The notes under the pieces are model-generated. The model saw only the letters and a list, made by a program, of their open reading frames with translations, did no database searches and was not told the DNA's origin. From Castellaniella sp. (GTDB taxonomy: Bacteria; Pseudomonadota; Gammaproteobacteria; Burkholderiales; Burkholderiaceae_B): 64,000 bases of DNA. The DNA is taken from NCBI GenBank assembly GCA_019104865.1, contig JAHRWZ010000008.1, positions 62,001 through 126,000 of the forward strand, read 5' to 3'. Position numbers and translations under genes: made by a program. Of the stretch, positions 19,612 to 28,679 are shown one piece after another (position 1 is the stretch's first letter; each line of letters starts with the position of its first letter).

Positions 19612-20318
19612 AGCTGGAAAATCTTTCAGTTCGGTTCGGCGGACTGACCGCCGTCAACTCGGTCAGCCTGTCGGTGCGTTCAGATGAGGTGGTCGGCCTG
19701 GTGGGCCCCAACGGCGCCGGCAAGACCACACTGTTCAACGCGCTTTCTGGGCTGGTCCGGCCGTCGAGCGGGCGGATCTTGTTCGAGGCGCGCGACATCG
19801 TGCGTATGCCGCTGCACTGTCGGGCGCGGATAGGAATCGGGCGTACGTTTCAGATCCCTCAGCCCATGCACGAACTGACCGTGCGGGAAAATCTGATCGT
19901 GGCCCAGCGTTTTGGCACCGGACGCGTCGATGACGCGCGGATCGACGAGGTGCTGGAGTTCACCAATCTGTCGGGTAAGGCGGAGTACGATGCGGCGACC
20001 GAGCTGGCACTGACGGAACTCAAGGCGCTCGAAGTGGCCAAGGCCCTGGCCACCAACCCAAAGCTGCTCATGCTCGATGAAGTGCTGGCAGGCCTGGAGA
20101 CATCGGGTAAACGACGCTTTATGGGCATGCTCAAGGACATGCATGCGCAATTTTCGGTCGGGATACTGATCATCGAGCACGACATCGAGACGATCAGCAA
20201 TCTATGCGATCGCGTCGCAGTGCTGAATTTCGGTGAACTGATCGCAGATGGGACCCCCGACGAGGTCTTCCACAATCCGGAAGTGATTACAAGCTATACA
20301 GGAGCCAGCCATGCTTGA
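19605..20318 (+). CDS. Liv-type ABC transporter ATP-binding protein (LivG family)
   Basis: This 237-residue ATPase has the Walker A GPNGAGKTT, the LivG-type GIGRTFQIPQP segment at the Q-loop, and the Walker B LLMLDEVLAGL. The signature motif is degenerate: LALTELKALEVAKAL stands where family members have LSxGxQR, so the LSGG serine-glycine pair is missing. Pairing with the intact LivF-type subunit could still leave one composite ATP site fully formed. The ATG at 19605 follows CGGAGGA and overlaps the permease gene by 7 bp. This subunit is shorter than E. coli LivG (255). Confidence 0.92.
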   Translation: MLKLENLSVRFGGLTAVNSVSLSVRSDEVVGLVGPNGAGKTTLFNALSGLVRPSSGRILFEARDIVRMPLHCRARIGIGRTFQIPQPMHELTVRENLIVAQRFGTGRVDDARIDEVLEFTNLSGKAEYDAATELALTELKALEVAKALATNPKLLMLDEVLAGLETSGKRRFMGMLKDMHAQFSVGILIIEHDIETISNLCDRVAVLNFGELIADGTPDEVFHNPEVITSYTGASHA

Positions 20319-21012
20319 GATTACCAATGTCCGGGCCGGCTACGGGGCCATCAACGTGCTGTGGGATGTCTCGCTGTCCATCCCGCAGGGCAAGTTGACC
20401 ACCATTGTCGGGCCCAATGGTGCTGGCAAGACCACACTGTTGCGCGCCATCATGGGGCTGATTCCCCTGAGTCAAGGCGATATCGTCTTCGATGGCCGGT
20501 CGCTGGCTGGCGGCTCGACCTGGGATCTGCTCGGGCAGGGTATCGCGATGATCCCCGAAGGCCGGATGGTGTTCAAGGACATGTCGGTCGAGGAAAACCT
20601 GATGCTCGGCGCTTATCCGAAGACACGCCGGGCCGCGGCCCGCGCCAATTGCGACAAGGCCTACGCCATGTTTGCGCGCCTGAAGGAACGCCGCCATCAG
20701 TTGGCGGGTACCCTGTCGGGTGGCGAAGCCCAGATGCTGGCCATGGCACGCGGGCTGATGTCCGATCCACGTCTCCTCATCATCGATGAACCATCGCTGG
20801 GCCTGGCGCCCGTGGTGGTCAACGAGCTGTTCGATGTGCTGGCCGGGCTCAAGCAGGAAGGCCGCACTATCGTGCTGGTCGAACAGAACACACATAAGGC
20901 AGTCGGTGTGGCCGATCAGGTTCATCTAATGCAGGGTGGCAAGGTCCAGCTCTCACAGGCGGCAGCCGACGTTGATATCGAGGCCCTGCATGAACTCTAT
21001 TTCGCCCGCTGA
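20311..21012 (+). CDS. Liv-type ABC transporter ATP-binding protein (LivF family)
   Basis: This 233-residue ATPase has the Walker A GPNGAGKTT, the LivF-typical IPEGRMVFKDMSVEENL after the Q-loop, the signature LSGGEAQMLAMARGLM, the Walker B LLIIDEPSLGLAP and the switch region VEQN. It is the second ATPase of the importer and overlaps the LivG-type gene by 8 bp. Unlike that partner it has a canonical ABC signature. The thioesterase gene begins inside its last codons. Confidence 0.95.
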   Translation: MLEITNVRAGYGAINVLWDVSLSIPQGKLTTIVGPNGAGKTTLLRAIMGLIPLSQGDIVFDGRSLAGGSTWDLLGQGIAMIPEGRMVFKDMSVEENLMLGAYPKTRRAAARANCDKAYAMFARLKERRHQLAGTLSGGEAQMLAMARGLMSDPRLLIIDEPSLGLAPVVVNELFDVLAGLKQEGRTIVLVEQNTHKAVGVADQVHLMQGGKVQLSQAAADVDIEALHELYFAR

Positions 21013-21472
21013 CATGCTGCCCGCCGAACTCGCCGCCAGGCTCAGCGACAGCGCGATCGGTGCCGGTTTTGCCGCACAGACCGGTTGCCGGATCGTTGCC
21101 TGGGAAGACGGCCGCGCTGAACTGGCGCTGGATATCGAGCCCCGGCATCTGAACCGGGGCGGTACCGTCCACGGCGGGGTTCTGGCAACGCTGATCGACG
21201 TGACCGGCGCTCTGGCGGGACTGTATACCGGTTCGGCCGATCGGGTACGTGGGGCCGTCACCCTGTCGCTGAACATCAGCTATACGGGGCAGGTATCTGC
21301 TGGAACGCTGCGTGCATACGGAAAGGTGCAGTCCGCCGGCCGCAGCGTTTTCTTTTCCCGGACCGAGGTCTTCGATTCGGCAGGACACCCGATCGCGCAT
21401 GGAGATGCCGTCAATCGTTATCGACGCGGCAGCGAAGGGGCCACGTCACATTCTTCGCCTATAAAGGAATGA
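20990..21472 (+). CDS. PaaI-type hotdog thioesterase
   Basis: The 160-residue single-hotdog protein has the PaaI/YbgC-like active-site run NRGGTVHGGVLATLID, where the HGG turn and following Asp bind and hydrolyse acyl-CoA. I start at the ATG at 20990, which overlaps the LivF-type gene by 23 bp and has GAGG 6 bp upstream; an ATG at 21014 lacks a ribosome site. Within the operon it probably releases CoA from dead-end or inhibitory acyl-CoA intermediates, as PaaI does for phenylacetate, by inference. Confidence 0.85.
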   Translation: MNSISPADMLPAELAARLSDSAIGAGFAAQTGCRIVAWEDGRAELALDIEPRHLNRGGTVHGGVLATLIDVTGALAGLYTGSADRVRGAVTLSLNISYTGQVSAGTLRAYGKVQSAGRSVFFSRTEVFDSAGHPIAHGDAVNRYRRGSEGATSHSSPIKE

Positions 21473-21475
21473 CCC

Positions 21476-22228
21476 ATGAAAGTTCTGGTGCCCGTGAAGC
21501 GGGTGGTTGATTACAACGTCAAAGTCCGCGTCAAGAGCGACGGCAGCGGGGTCGATCTGGCCAATATCAAGATGTCCATGAATCCGTTCGATGAGATCGC
21601 CGTGGAAGAGGCGGTGAGGCTGAAAGAAGCCGGCCTGGTCGAGGAAGTGGTTGCGGTCACCTGTGGTGCCGCCGTCTGTCAGGAAACGCTGCGCACCGCC
21701 ATGGCCATCGGGGCCGACCGGGGCATTCTGGTGCAGACTGATGCTGAATTGCAGCCGCTGGCGGTCGCCCGGCTGCTGCACGCAGTCTGCCAGCGAGAGC
21801 AGGTTCAGTTGATCATCTGCGGCAAGCAGGCAATCGATGATGACGCTGGTCAGACCGGGCAGATGCTCGCGGCGCTGCTCGGGTGGCCGCAGGCAACTTT
21901 CGCATCGAAATTGGTTCTGCAGAATGGCCGCGCGACGGTCACACGAGAAGTCGATGGTGGTCTGGAAACCCTGGAGCTGAGCTTGCCGGCGGTCGTGACG
22001 ACCGATCTCCGGCTCAATCAGCCGCGCTATGCCACTCTGCCCAATATCGTGAAGGCCAAGAAAAAGCCGCTGATCACGCTGACCTCGGACGAGCTTGGCA
22101 TCCCGGTGACCGGACAACTGACCGTGTTGCAGGTGGCGGAGCCGCCCCGGCGCAGCGCCGGTGTCCAGGTTTCGGATGTCGCCCAACTGGTCGATCGACT
22201 CAAGAATGAAGCCAAGGTGATTTCATGA
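21476..22228 (+). CDS. etfB: Electron transfer flavoprotein beta subunit
   Basis: This 250-residue ETF beta subunit binds AMP. It has the family start [19 protein letters not shown], the [16 protein letters not shown] segment and the recognition-loop region [22 protein letters not shown]. It forms the heterodimer that accepts electrons from the two acyl-CoA dehydrogenases encoded upstream. It begins 3 bp after the thioesterase stop with AAAGGAATG as ribosome site, and its end overlaps etfA by 4 bp. Co-transcription suggests ETF dedicated to this pathway. Confidence 0.96.
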   Translation: MKVLVPVKRVVDYNVKVRVKSDGSGVDLANIKMSMNPFDEIAVEEAVRLKEAGLVEEVVAVTCGAAVCQETLRTAMAIGADRGILVQTDAELQPLAVARLLHAVCQREQVQLIICGKQAIDDDAGQTGQMLAALLGWPQATFASKLVLQNGRATVTREVDGGLETLELSLPAVVTTDLRLNQPRYATLPNIVKAKKKPLITLTSDELGIPVTGQLTVLQVAEPPRRSAGVQVSDVAQLVDRLKNEAKVIS

Positions 22229-23157
22229 CTATTCTCGTCCTTGCCGAACACGACAATCAGAACCTCAAAGCCGCCACGTTCAATACCGTCGCCGCCGCAA
22301 CGTCACTGGGAAACGACGTCCATCTGTTGGTGGCCGGTGCCGATTGCCAGGCGGTTGCCCAGCAGGCCAGCGGCCTGGCGGGGGTTGCCCAAGTCTTGTT
22401 GGCTGATGACCTGCGATATCGGGACCAACTGGCAGAGAATCTGGCAGCCCTGATCATGGCGCATGCCGATGGCTACAGCCATATTTTGGCCGCCGCTTCA
22501 CCGGTCGGCAAAAGCACGCTGCCGCGCGTGGCGGCTTTGCTGGGCGTCGCGCAGATTTCGGATGTGGTCTCGGTTGAGAGCGCGGACACCTTTGTCCGGC
22601 CGATTTATGCCGGAAATGCGCTTGCGACGGTTCGCAGTGCCGATCCAGTCAAAGTCCTGACCGTCCGCACGACGGCATTCAACCCAGTCGCCATCGGTGC
22701 GTCCGCGCCTATCCAGACTTTGGGCGTCGGACCCGATCTGGGGCTGGTCCGGTTGGTGGGTCGGGAATTGACCCAGAGCGAGCGCCCCGAGCTGGCCGCC
22801 GCTGACGTCGTCGTGTCCGGTGGCCGTGGCCTGGGCAGCAGCGAGCACTATCATCAGGTTCTGGAGCCCCTGGCTGATCGGCTTGGGGCTGCCTTGGGCG
22901 CCTCGCGGGCAGCGGTGGATGCAGGGTTCGCACCGAATGATTATCAGGTTGGGCAGACCGGCAAGATCGTGGCGCCGCAGCTGTATATTGCGGTGGGGAT
23001 TTCGGGCGCCATCCAGCATCTGGCGGGTATGAAGGATTCGAAGGTCATCGTGGCCATCAACAAGGATCCCGAGGCGCCCATCTTCCAGGTCGCGGATTAT
23101 GGGCTGGTGGCAGACCTGTTCGAGGCCGTGCCCGCACTAGTGCAGGCGCTGGCCTGA
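22225..23157 (+). CDS. etfA: Electron transfer flavoprotein alpha subunit
   Basis: This 310-residue ETF alpha subunit carries the FAD. The C-terminal FAD domain shows [27 protein letters not shown] and [17 protein letters not shown], followed by PEAPIF. It delivers electrons from ETF to ETF:ubiquinone oxidoreductase, which is not encoded in the window. It is the last gene of the operon. The next gene has its own promoter, and no clear terminator is seen directly after the stop. Confidence 0.96.
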   Translation: MTILVLAEHDNQNLKAATFNTVAAATSLGNDVHLLVAGADCQAVAQQASGLAGVAQVLLADDLRYRDQLAENLAALIMAHADGYSHILAAASPVGKSTLPRVAALLGVAQISDVVSVESADTFVRPIYAGNALATVRSADPVKVLTVRTTAFNPVAIGASAPIQTLGVGPDLGLVRLVGRELTQSERPELAAADVVVSGGRGLGSSEHYHQVLEPLADRLGAALGASRAAVDAGFAPNDYQVGQTGKIVAPQLYIAVGISGAIQHLAGMKDSKVIVAINKDPEAPIFQVADYGLVADLFEAVPALVQALA

Positions 23158-23177
23158 TAGACCGACGTTGGTTCGGT

Positions 23178-23206
23178 TTGTCTTCCAGTCCGGTTCTGGC
23201 CATAAT
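23178..23206 (+). promoter_or_regulatory. Sigma-70-type promoter for the formaldehyde detoxification genes
   Basis: TTGTCT (23178-23183), a 17-bp spacer, then CATAAT (23201-23206). A transcript would start near 23213, just before a strong hairpin and about 70 nt upstream of the dehydrogenase start. Confidence 0.6.
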
Positions 23207-23220
23207 CGGCCTGATCCCTG

Positions 23221-25229
<2,009 letters not shown>

Positions 25230-25263
25230 GTCGCAAGCGCGTGTAGGATGATCGGCCTGCGGG

Positions 25264-25475
25264 TCAGCAGTGATTGTCAGCTTGCTGATGTATGCGCTGG
25301 CGTAGCGTATCGAAGTAGGTCTTGTCCGCAGAGGCGGCAGGAGGAGATTTGGCGCCAGCCAGCAGCGCATCTGCAATTGGGTGCGTTCCTGATCCTTGCG
25401 GATCAGTTCTCGGACATATTCGCTGTGCGTGCCGAATCCTCGCTCACCGCTGATACGCACGACGAAGCAGAGAGA
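25264..25475 (-). pseudogene. Relic of a ParD-type antitoxin gene, frameshifted and truncated
   Basis: Read on the minus strand, codons from about 25475 give FVVRISGERGFGTHSEYV and then RELIRKDQERTQLQMR, the hallmark C-terminal half of ParD antitoxins (consensus GYGTxSEYVRELIRxDQxR). Near 25361-25370 the frame must shift by one base. It then continues LLAGAKSPPAASADKTYF and DTLRQRIHQQADNHC to a TGA at 25264, again matching ParD tails. The N-terminal DNA-binding strand is eroded, there is no proper start, and no ParE toxin gene is adjacent. It lies in the 293-bp gap between the hydrolase gene and the DJ-1-like gene. Confidence 0.75.
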
Positions 25476-25482
25476 ACAGCTG

Positions 25483-25514
25483 CGTCAACGATGCCGCAGA
25501 CAGCATCGTTGACG
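25483..25514. terminator. Inverted repeat after the DJ-1/PfpI gene
   Basis: CGTCAACGATGC (25483-25494) and GCATCGTTGACG (25503-25514) form a perfect 12-bp stem with an 8-nt loop, 8 bp past the stop of the minus-strand DJ-1-like gene. No U-tract follows on either strand, so it may be a weak terminator or a remnant end of an inserted element. Confidence 0.45.
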
Positions 25515-25522
25515 AGGTTTGC

Positions 25523-26200
25523 TCAGTCCAGCATCTTCAGCAACGCCTTGGCGGCGGGCTCGGATGACGCTGGATTCTGACCGGTGATCAGCAGGCCGTC
25601 GCTGACCACGTACGGCTGCCAGTCACCGCCTTTGCTGTAATTGCTGCCGTTCTTTTTCAGCATGTCTTCCACCAGGAACGGTACCACTTTGGTCAGGCCG
25701 ACGGCCTCTTCCTCGGTATTGGTGAAGCCGGTGACCGACTTGCCTTGGACCAGCGGTTTGCCATCGGCCGACTTAACGTGGCGCAGCACGCCGGGTGCGT
25801 GGCATACGGCAGCGACCGGCTTGCCGGCGGCCAGCGTGGCTTCGATCAGCGCGATCGATGTGGCGTCTTCGGCCAGATCCCACAGCGGACCGTGGCCGCC
25901 CGGATAGAACACTGCGTCGAAGTCGGTGGCCGAGACATCCTTCAGCTTCTGCGTGCTAGCCAGTACGGTCTGAGCCGCCGGGTCATCCTTGAAACGGCGA
26001 GTGGCATCGGTCTGCGCCGACGGATCGTCGCTCTTCGGATCCAGCGGCGGCTGCCCGCCATGCGGCGAGGCCACTGTGATCTGTGCGCCAGCGTCCTTGA
26101 ACACGTAGTAAGGCGCGACGAATTCTTCCAGCCAGAAACCCGTCTTCTTGCCGGTGTCACCCAGTCGATCGTGCGAAGTGAGAATCATCAGAATTTTCAT
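25523..26200 (-). CDS. DJ-1/PfpI (type 1 glutamine amidotransferase-like) protein
   Basis: The 225-residue protein of the DJ-1/PfpI superfamily is close to the Hsp31-like subgroup. The nucleophile elbow is AAVCHAPGVL (C133, H134), the acidic partner is likely in WLEEFVAPYYVF, and FYPGGHGPLWDL forms the oxyanion region. Members act as glyoxalase III, chaperone or deglycase-like stress proteins. The start at 26200 is preceded by AAGAAGACAATTC. It is the only intact gene in a scarred interval flanked by relics of two other genes, which suggests arrival by an insertion event. A reactive-aldehyde role would fit the neighbouring formaldehyde genes. Confidence 0.88.
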   Translation of the reverse strand: MKILMILTSHDRLGDTGKKTGFWLEEFVAPYYVFKDAGAQITVASPHGGQPPLDPKSDDPSAQTDATRRFKDDPAAQTVLASTQKLKDVSATDFDAVFYPGGHGPLWDLAEDATSIALIEATLAAGKPVAAVCHAPGVLRHVKSADGKPLVQGKSVTGFTNTEEEAVGLTKVVPFLVEDMLKKNGSNYSKGGDWQPYVVSDGLLITGQNPASSEPAAKALLKMLD

Positions 26201-26255
26201 GAATTGTCTTCTTTGAATGGGGGATGGGAAAGCGAGGGGTCTTGCTGACGAGGCC

Positions 26256-26400
26256 TCATTCGCTGGCGACGCGAACCACCAGCTTACTAAAATCGCTGCC
26301 GTTTAGCATGCCAATGAAGGCCTGGGGCGCTTGGAAGTCGATCACTCTGCCGTCTGAATTGTGATCGTCTAGGATCTCGCTAACTCGCAGGCTGATGAAA
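26256..26400 (-). pseudogene. C-terminal relic of a medium-chain (zinc-type) dehydrogenase gene
   Basis: The minus strand reads SLRVSEILDDHN, then DGRVIDFQAPQAFIGML and NGSDFSKLVVRVASE before a TGA at 26256. The APQAF-x-ML-x-G...GKxVVRV pattern is the end of MDR alcohol dehydrogenases and quinone oxidoreductases. Nothing of the catalytic or Rossmann domains remains upstream. The rest of this 325-bp gap (26201-26525) shows another short open stretch in a different frame with no recognisable family. Confidence 0.45.
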
Positions 26401-26525
26401 GGATGCCCAGTCCTTCGTTTCGATCGGCAGTTTGCTGAGCGAAGCCGGCGTTGAATGACGGAGAGACACGTCCGGCGAATGACGGCTCCTGGCCGACACC
26501 AGCCATTAGAAGTCCTGGCAATCCT

Positions 26526-26948
26526 TCACTGCGCAGGCAACATCTCCGGATTCCAAACCACCTCCCAAAGATGCCCATCCGGGTCCTGGAAGTACCCCGC
26601 ATATCCGCCCCAGAATGTATCCAGCGCCGGCTTCACGATCACCGCGCCGGCCGCTCGTGCCTGGGCCATGACCTCATCCACCTCGGCCCTGGACGAGACA
26701 TTGTGCCCAAGGCTGAATTCCGTGGCGCTGGCCGAGCCCAGCGGCAGGCCCGAGTCCTTCGCCAGGCTTTTGCGGGGCCAGATGGCCAGCCTCAACCCCG
26801 GCTGCAGATCGAAAAAAGCGACGGCGCCGTTTTCGAATTGTTCGCCGACGATGCCTTCGGTCGCCAGCCCCAGGCCGTCCCGGTAGAACCGCAGGGACCG
26901 TTCCAGGTCATCGACTCCCAGGCTGATGACTGTGATGCGTGGTTTCAT
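26526..26948 (-). CDS. VOC-family (glyoxalase/bleomycin resistance-like) protein
   Basis: This 140-residue protein of the vicinal oxygen chelate fold has two beta-alpha-beta-beta-beta units: VISLGVDDLERSLRFYRDGLGL at the start and YAGYFQDPDGHLWEVVWNP at the end. Such proteins include glyoxalases, dioxygenases and antibiotic-binding proteins; the specific job is not known. The ATG at 26948 is preceded by GAGGGG and lies inside the end of the ampD gene, so the two are coupled. Confidence 0.88.
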   Translation of the reverse strand: MKPRITVISLGVDDLERSLRFYRDGLGLATEGIVGEQFENGAVAFFDLQPGLRLAIWPRKSLAKDSGLPLGSASATEFSLGHNVSSRAEVDEVMAQARAAGAVIVKPALDTFWGGYAGYFQDPDGHLWEVVWNPEMLPAQ

Positions 26949-27495
26949 GACTGTTTTCCCCTCGCTGGAACCGTGCCCAATCGAACGCCATGCCGGGATC
27001 CGTCTTCCGCCCCGGCGCAATATGTTCATGTCCCTGCACGGAGCGGATCGGATGCCGCGCGCGGATCGCGGCGGCCAGCGCGTCCAGCCGCGCATACTGC
27101 GCATCCGTGTACGCCAGCGTGTCTGTGCCTTCCAGCTCGATGCCGATGGAAAAGTCGTTGCAGCGTTCGCGGCCCTCGAAGCAGGATACGCCCGCATGCC
27201 AGGCGCGCAGGATCGTCGGCACGAACTGCACGATCGTGCCGTCGCGTCGGATCAGGAAGTGCGCGGACACCCGCAGATCTCGGATGTTCTCGAACCAGGG
27301 GTCGGCGCTGATGTCCAGGCGGTTCTGGAAGAAGTCGATGATGGCGTCGCCCTGGAACACGCCGGGCGGCAGGCTGATGTTGTGGATCACCAGCAGGTAG
27401 GGGTCTTCGTCGTCGGGGCGCTGGTCATGGTTGGGGGATGGGCGGCGCAGGACGCCTGACCCGGGGGGCAGCCAGCCATCCGGGCGGATCTTCAC
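26908..27495 (-). CDS. ampD: 1,6-anhydro-N-acetylmuramyl-L-alanine amidase AmpD
   Basis: This 195-residue cytosolic zinc amidase removes the peptide from 1,6-anhydroMurNAc during peptidoglycan recycling. Zinc ligands are H38 (VIHNISLPPG), H156 and D166 (GHEHIAPGRKTDPG), in the E. coli spacing. In AmpR/AmpC systems its loss induces beta-lactamase. I use the GTG at 27495, which overlaps the upstream small-protein stop as GTGA; the longer frame to 27723 is out of family. A His-rich tail (SHETTHHSHQ) overlaps the VOC gene start. Confidence 0.93.
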   Translation of the reverse strand: MKIRPDGWLPPGSGVLRRPSPNHDQRPDDEDPYLLVIHNISLPPGVFQGDAIIDFFQNRLDISADPWFENIRDLRVSAHFLIRRDGTIVQFVPTILRAWHAGVSCFEGRERCNDFSIGIELEGTDTLAYTDAQYARLDALAAAIRARHPIRSVQGHEHIAPGRKTDPGMAFDWARFQRGENSHETTHHSHQPGSR

Positions 27496-27740
27496 TGCTT
27501 CAGCCCCAGCTTGGCGTGTTCCGCGCAGCACCAGGTCTTGCCCTGGCTCATGTAGGCTTCGGATCGGGGCAGATAAATCTGGCAATGCGCGCAGCGCACC
27601 ATGGATTCCGCCGCGTCGCGTGATGCGGCGTTCTGGCGGCGGTCGGCGGCCTGGCGGGCCTGCGCCTTCTGGTGGCTGAGGATGCGGGAGACGAACAGGA
27701 CGGCCAGGATGATGATCGCCCACAGCAGGAATTTACCCAA
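27492..27740 (-). CDS. PP0621-family small membrane-anchored protein
   Basis: This protein of about 82 residues has an N-terminal membrane helix (FLLWAIIILAVLFVS) and a C-terminal Cys-rich motif, VRCAHCQIYLPRSEAY followed by TWCCAEHA. The motif looks like a small metal-binding module and is conserved in the PP0621 family, whose function is unknown. The likely start is a TTG at 27740 with GAGG 5 bp upstream. It sits between the ypjD-like gene, which it overlaps by 8 bp, and ampD, a common betaproteobacterial arrangement. Confidence 0.8.
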   Translation of the reverse strand: MGKFLLWAIIILAVLFVSRILSHQKAQARQAADRRQNAASRDAAESMVRCAHCQIYLPRSEAYMSQGKTWCCAEHAKLGLKQ

Positions 27741-28584
27741 GACTGCCTCGTTGAAGGATGACTTCCAGGACGAACCGGCTGCCGGTATAGGACAGCAGCA
27801 GGAACGCAAAACCGACCAGCGTCCAGCGCAGGGCGATGCGCCCGCGCCAGCCCTGGATGTAGCGCCCAGCCAGCAGCACGCCGAAAATCACCCAGGACAG
27901 CAGGGTGAAGATCGTCTTGTGGTCCATGGGCAGGGCGTTGCCGCCCAGGCGCAGCGATACGATGATGCCGGTGATGATGGTCAGCGTCAGGACGGCGAAG
28001 CCGATGCCGATCAGGCGAAACAGCAACTGTTCCAGGGTCAGCAGCGGCGGCATGGCGCTCATGGCGCGGGCGATCACGCCCTGTTCGCCTTCGGACGCGA
28101 TGGGACGGTGCAGGTGGCGGTCCAGCGTCGTCATCAGCATGGCGTGCAGGGCGGCCACCGTGATCAGCCCGTAGGCCACCATGGCGATCAGCAGATGGAC
28201 GCGCAGCCAGTCGTTGTTGGCGTGCGGTACCAGGTACCCCTGCGGAAAGATCGCAGTCAGCAGGCTGATCAGCGCGGCGGCGGGCAGCAGCACCAGCAGC
28301 AGGCTATCCAGGCGCAGCAGGAAATTTTCGATCCAGAAGACGATCATGCCCAGCCACATGGCGGTGGACAGGGCCAGGACCCAGCCCAGTTGCAGGCCTG
28401 TGGGCACAATGACGGCGCTGACCAGCCCGATGCCGTGCAGGGCGATGGCGCCCAGCAGGCAGCTGCGGCCGATCGTGCCGGTGGTCCGTACCGGTTTCGC
28501 GCGTACGATCGGGCGCCATAGGGCCAGGCCCAGCACGGCATACGCCAGTGCGGCAAGCAAGTGAAATACAATGCTGACTGACAT
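27733..28584 (-). CDS. Cytochrome c assembly-type inner-membrane protein (CcsA/YpjD family)
   Basis: The 283-residue protein has about eight transmembrane segments and belongs to the CcmC/CcsA haem-handling superfamily, YpjD branch. The signature lies near the C-terminus, with MDHKTIFTLLSW and then GWRGRIALRWTLVGF. Periplasmic-side His residues could contact haem. YpjD itself is not well characterised. The start MSVSIVFHLL at 28584 fits a first helix. It is divergent from ffh (95 bp apart), the usual arrangement in proteobacteria. Confidence 0.9.
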   Translation of the reverse strand: MSVSIVFHLLAALAYAVLGLALWRPIVRAKPVRTTGTIGRSCLLGAIALHGIGLVSAVIVPTGLQLGWVLALSTAMWLGMIVFWIENFLLRLDSLLLVLLPAAALISLLTAIFPQGYLVPHANNDWLRVHLLIAMVAYGLITVAALHAMLMTTLDRHLHRPIASEGEQGVIARAMSAMPPLLTLEQLLFRLIGIGFAVLTLTIITGIIVSLRLGGNALPMDHKTIFTLLSWVIFGVLLAGRYIQGWRGRIALRWTLVGFAFLLLSYTGSRFVLEVILQRGSLG

Positions 28585-28679
28585 AGTCCTGTCGGTATCC
28601 GGCGCACACAGCCTGCGCCCCAAAAGCATCCATTTTATGCGCAGGCCGACAGATCAACCAGTTTTACGGATACGCCATC

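Noticed and set aside
26369..26602. An open stretch on the minus strand with QQTADRNEGLGIL
   Set aside because: It overlaps the VOC gene end, has no start signal and matches no family I can name; possibly another relic, but not supportable.
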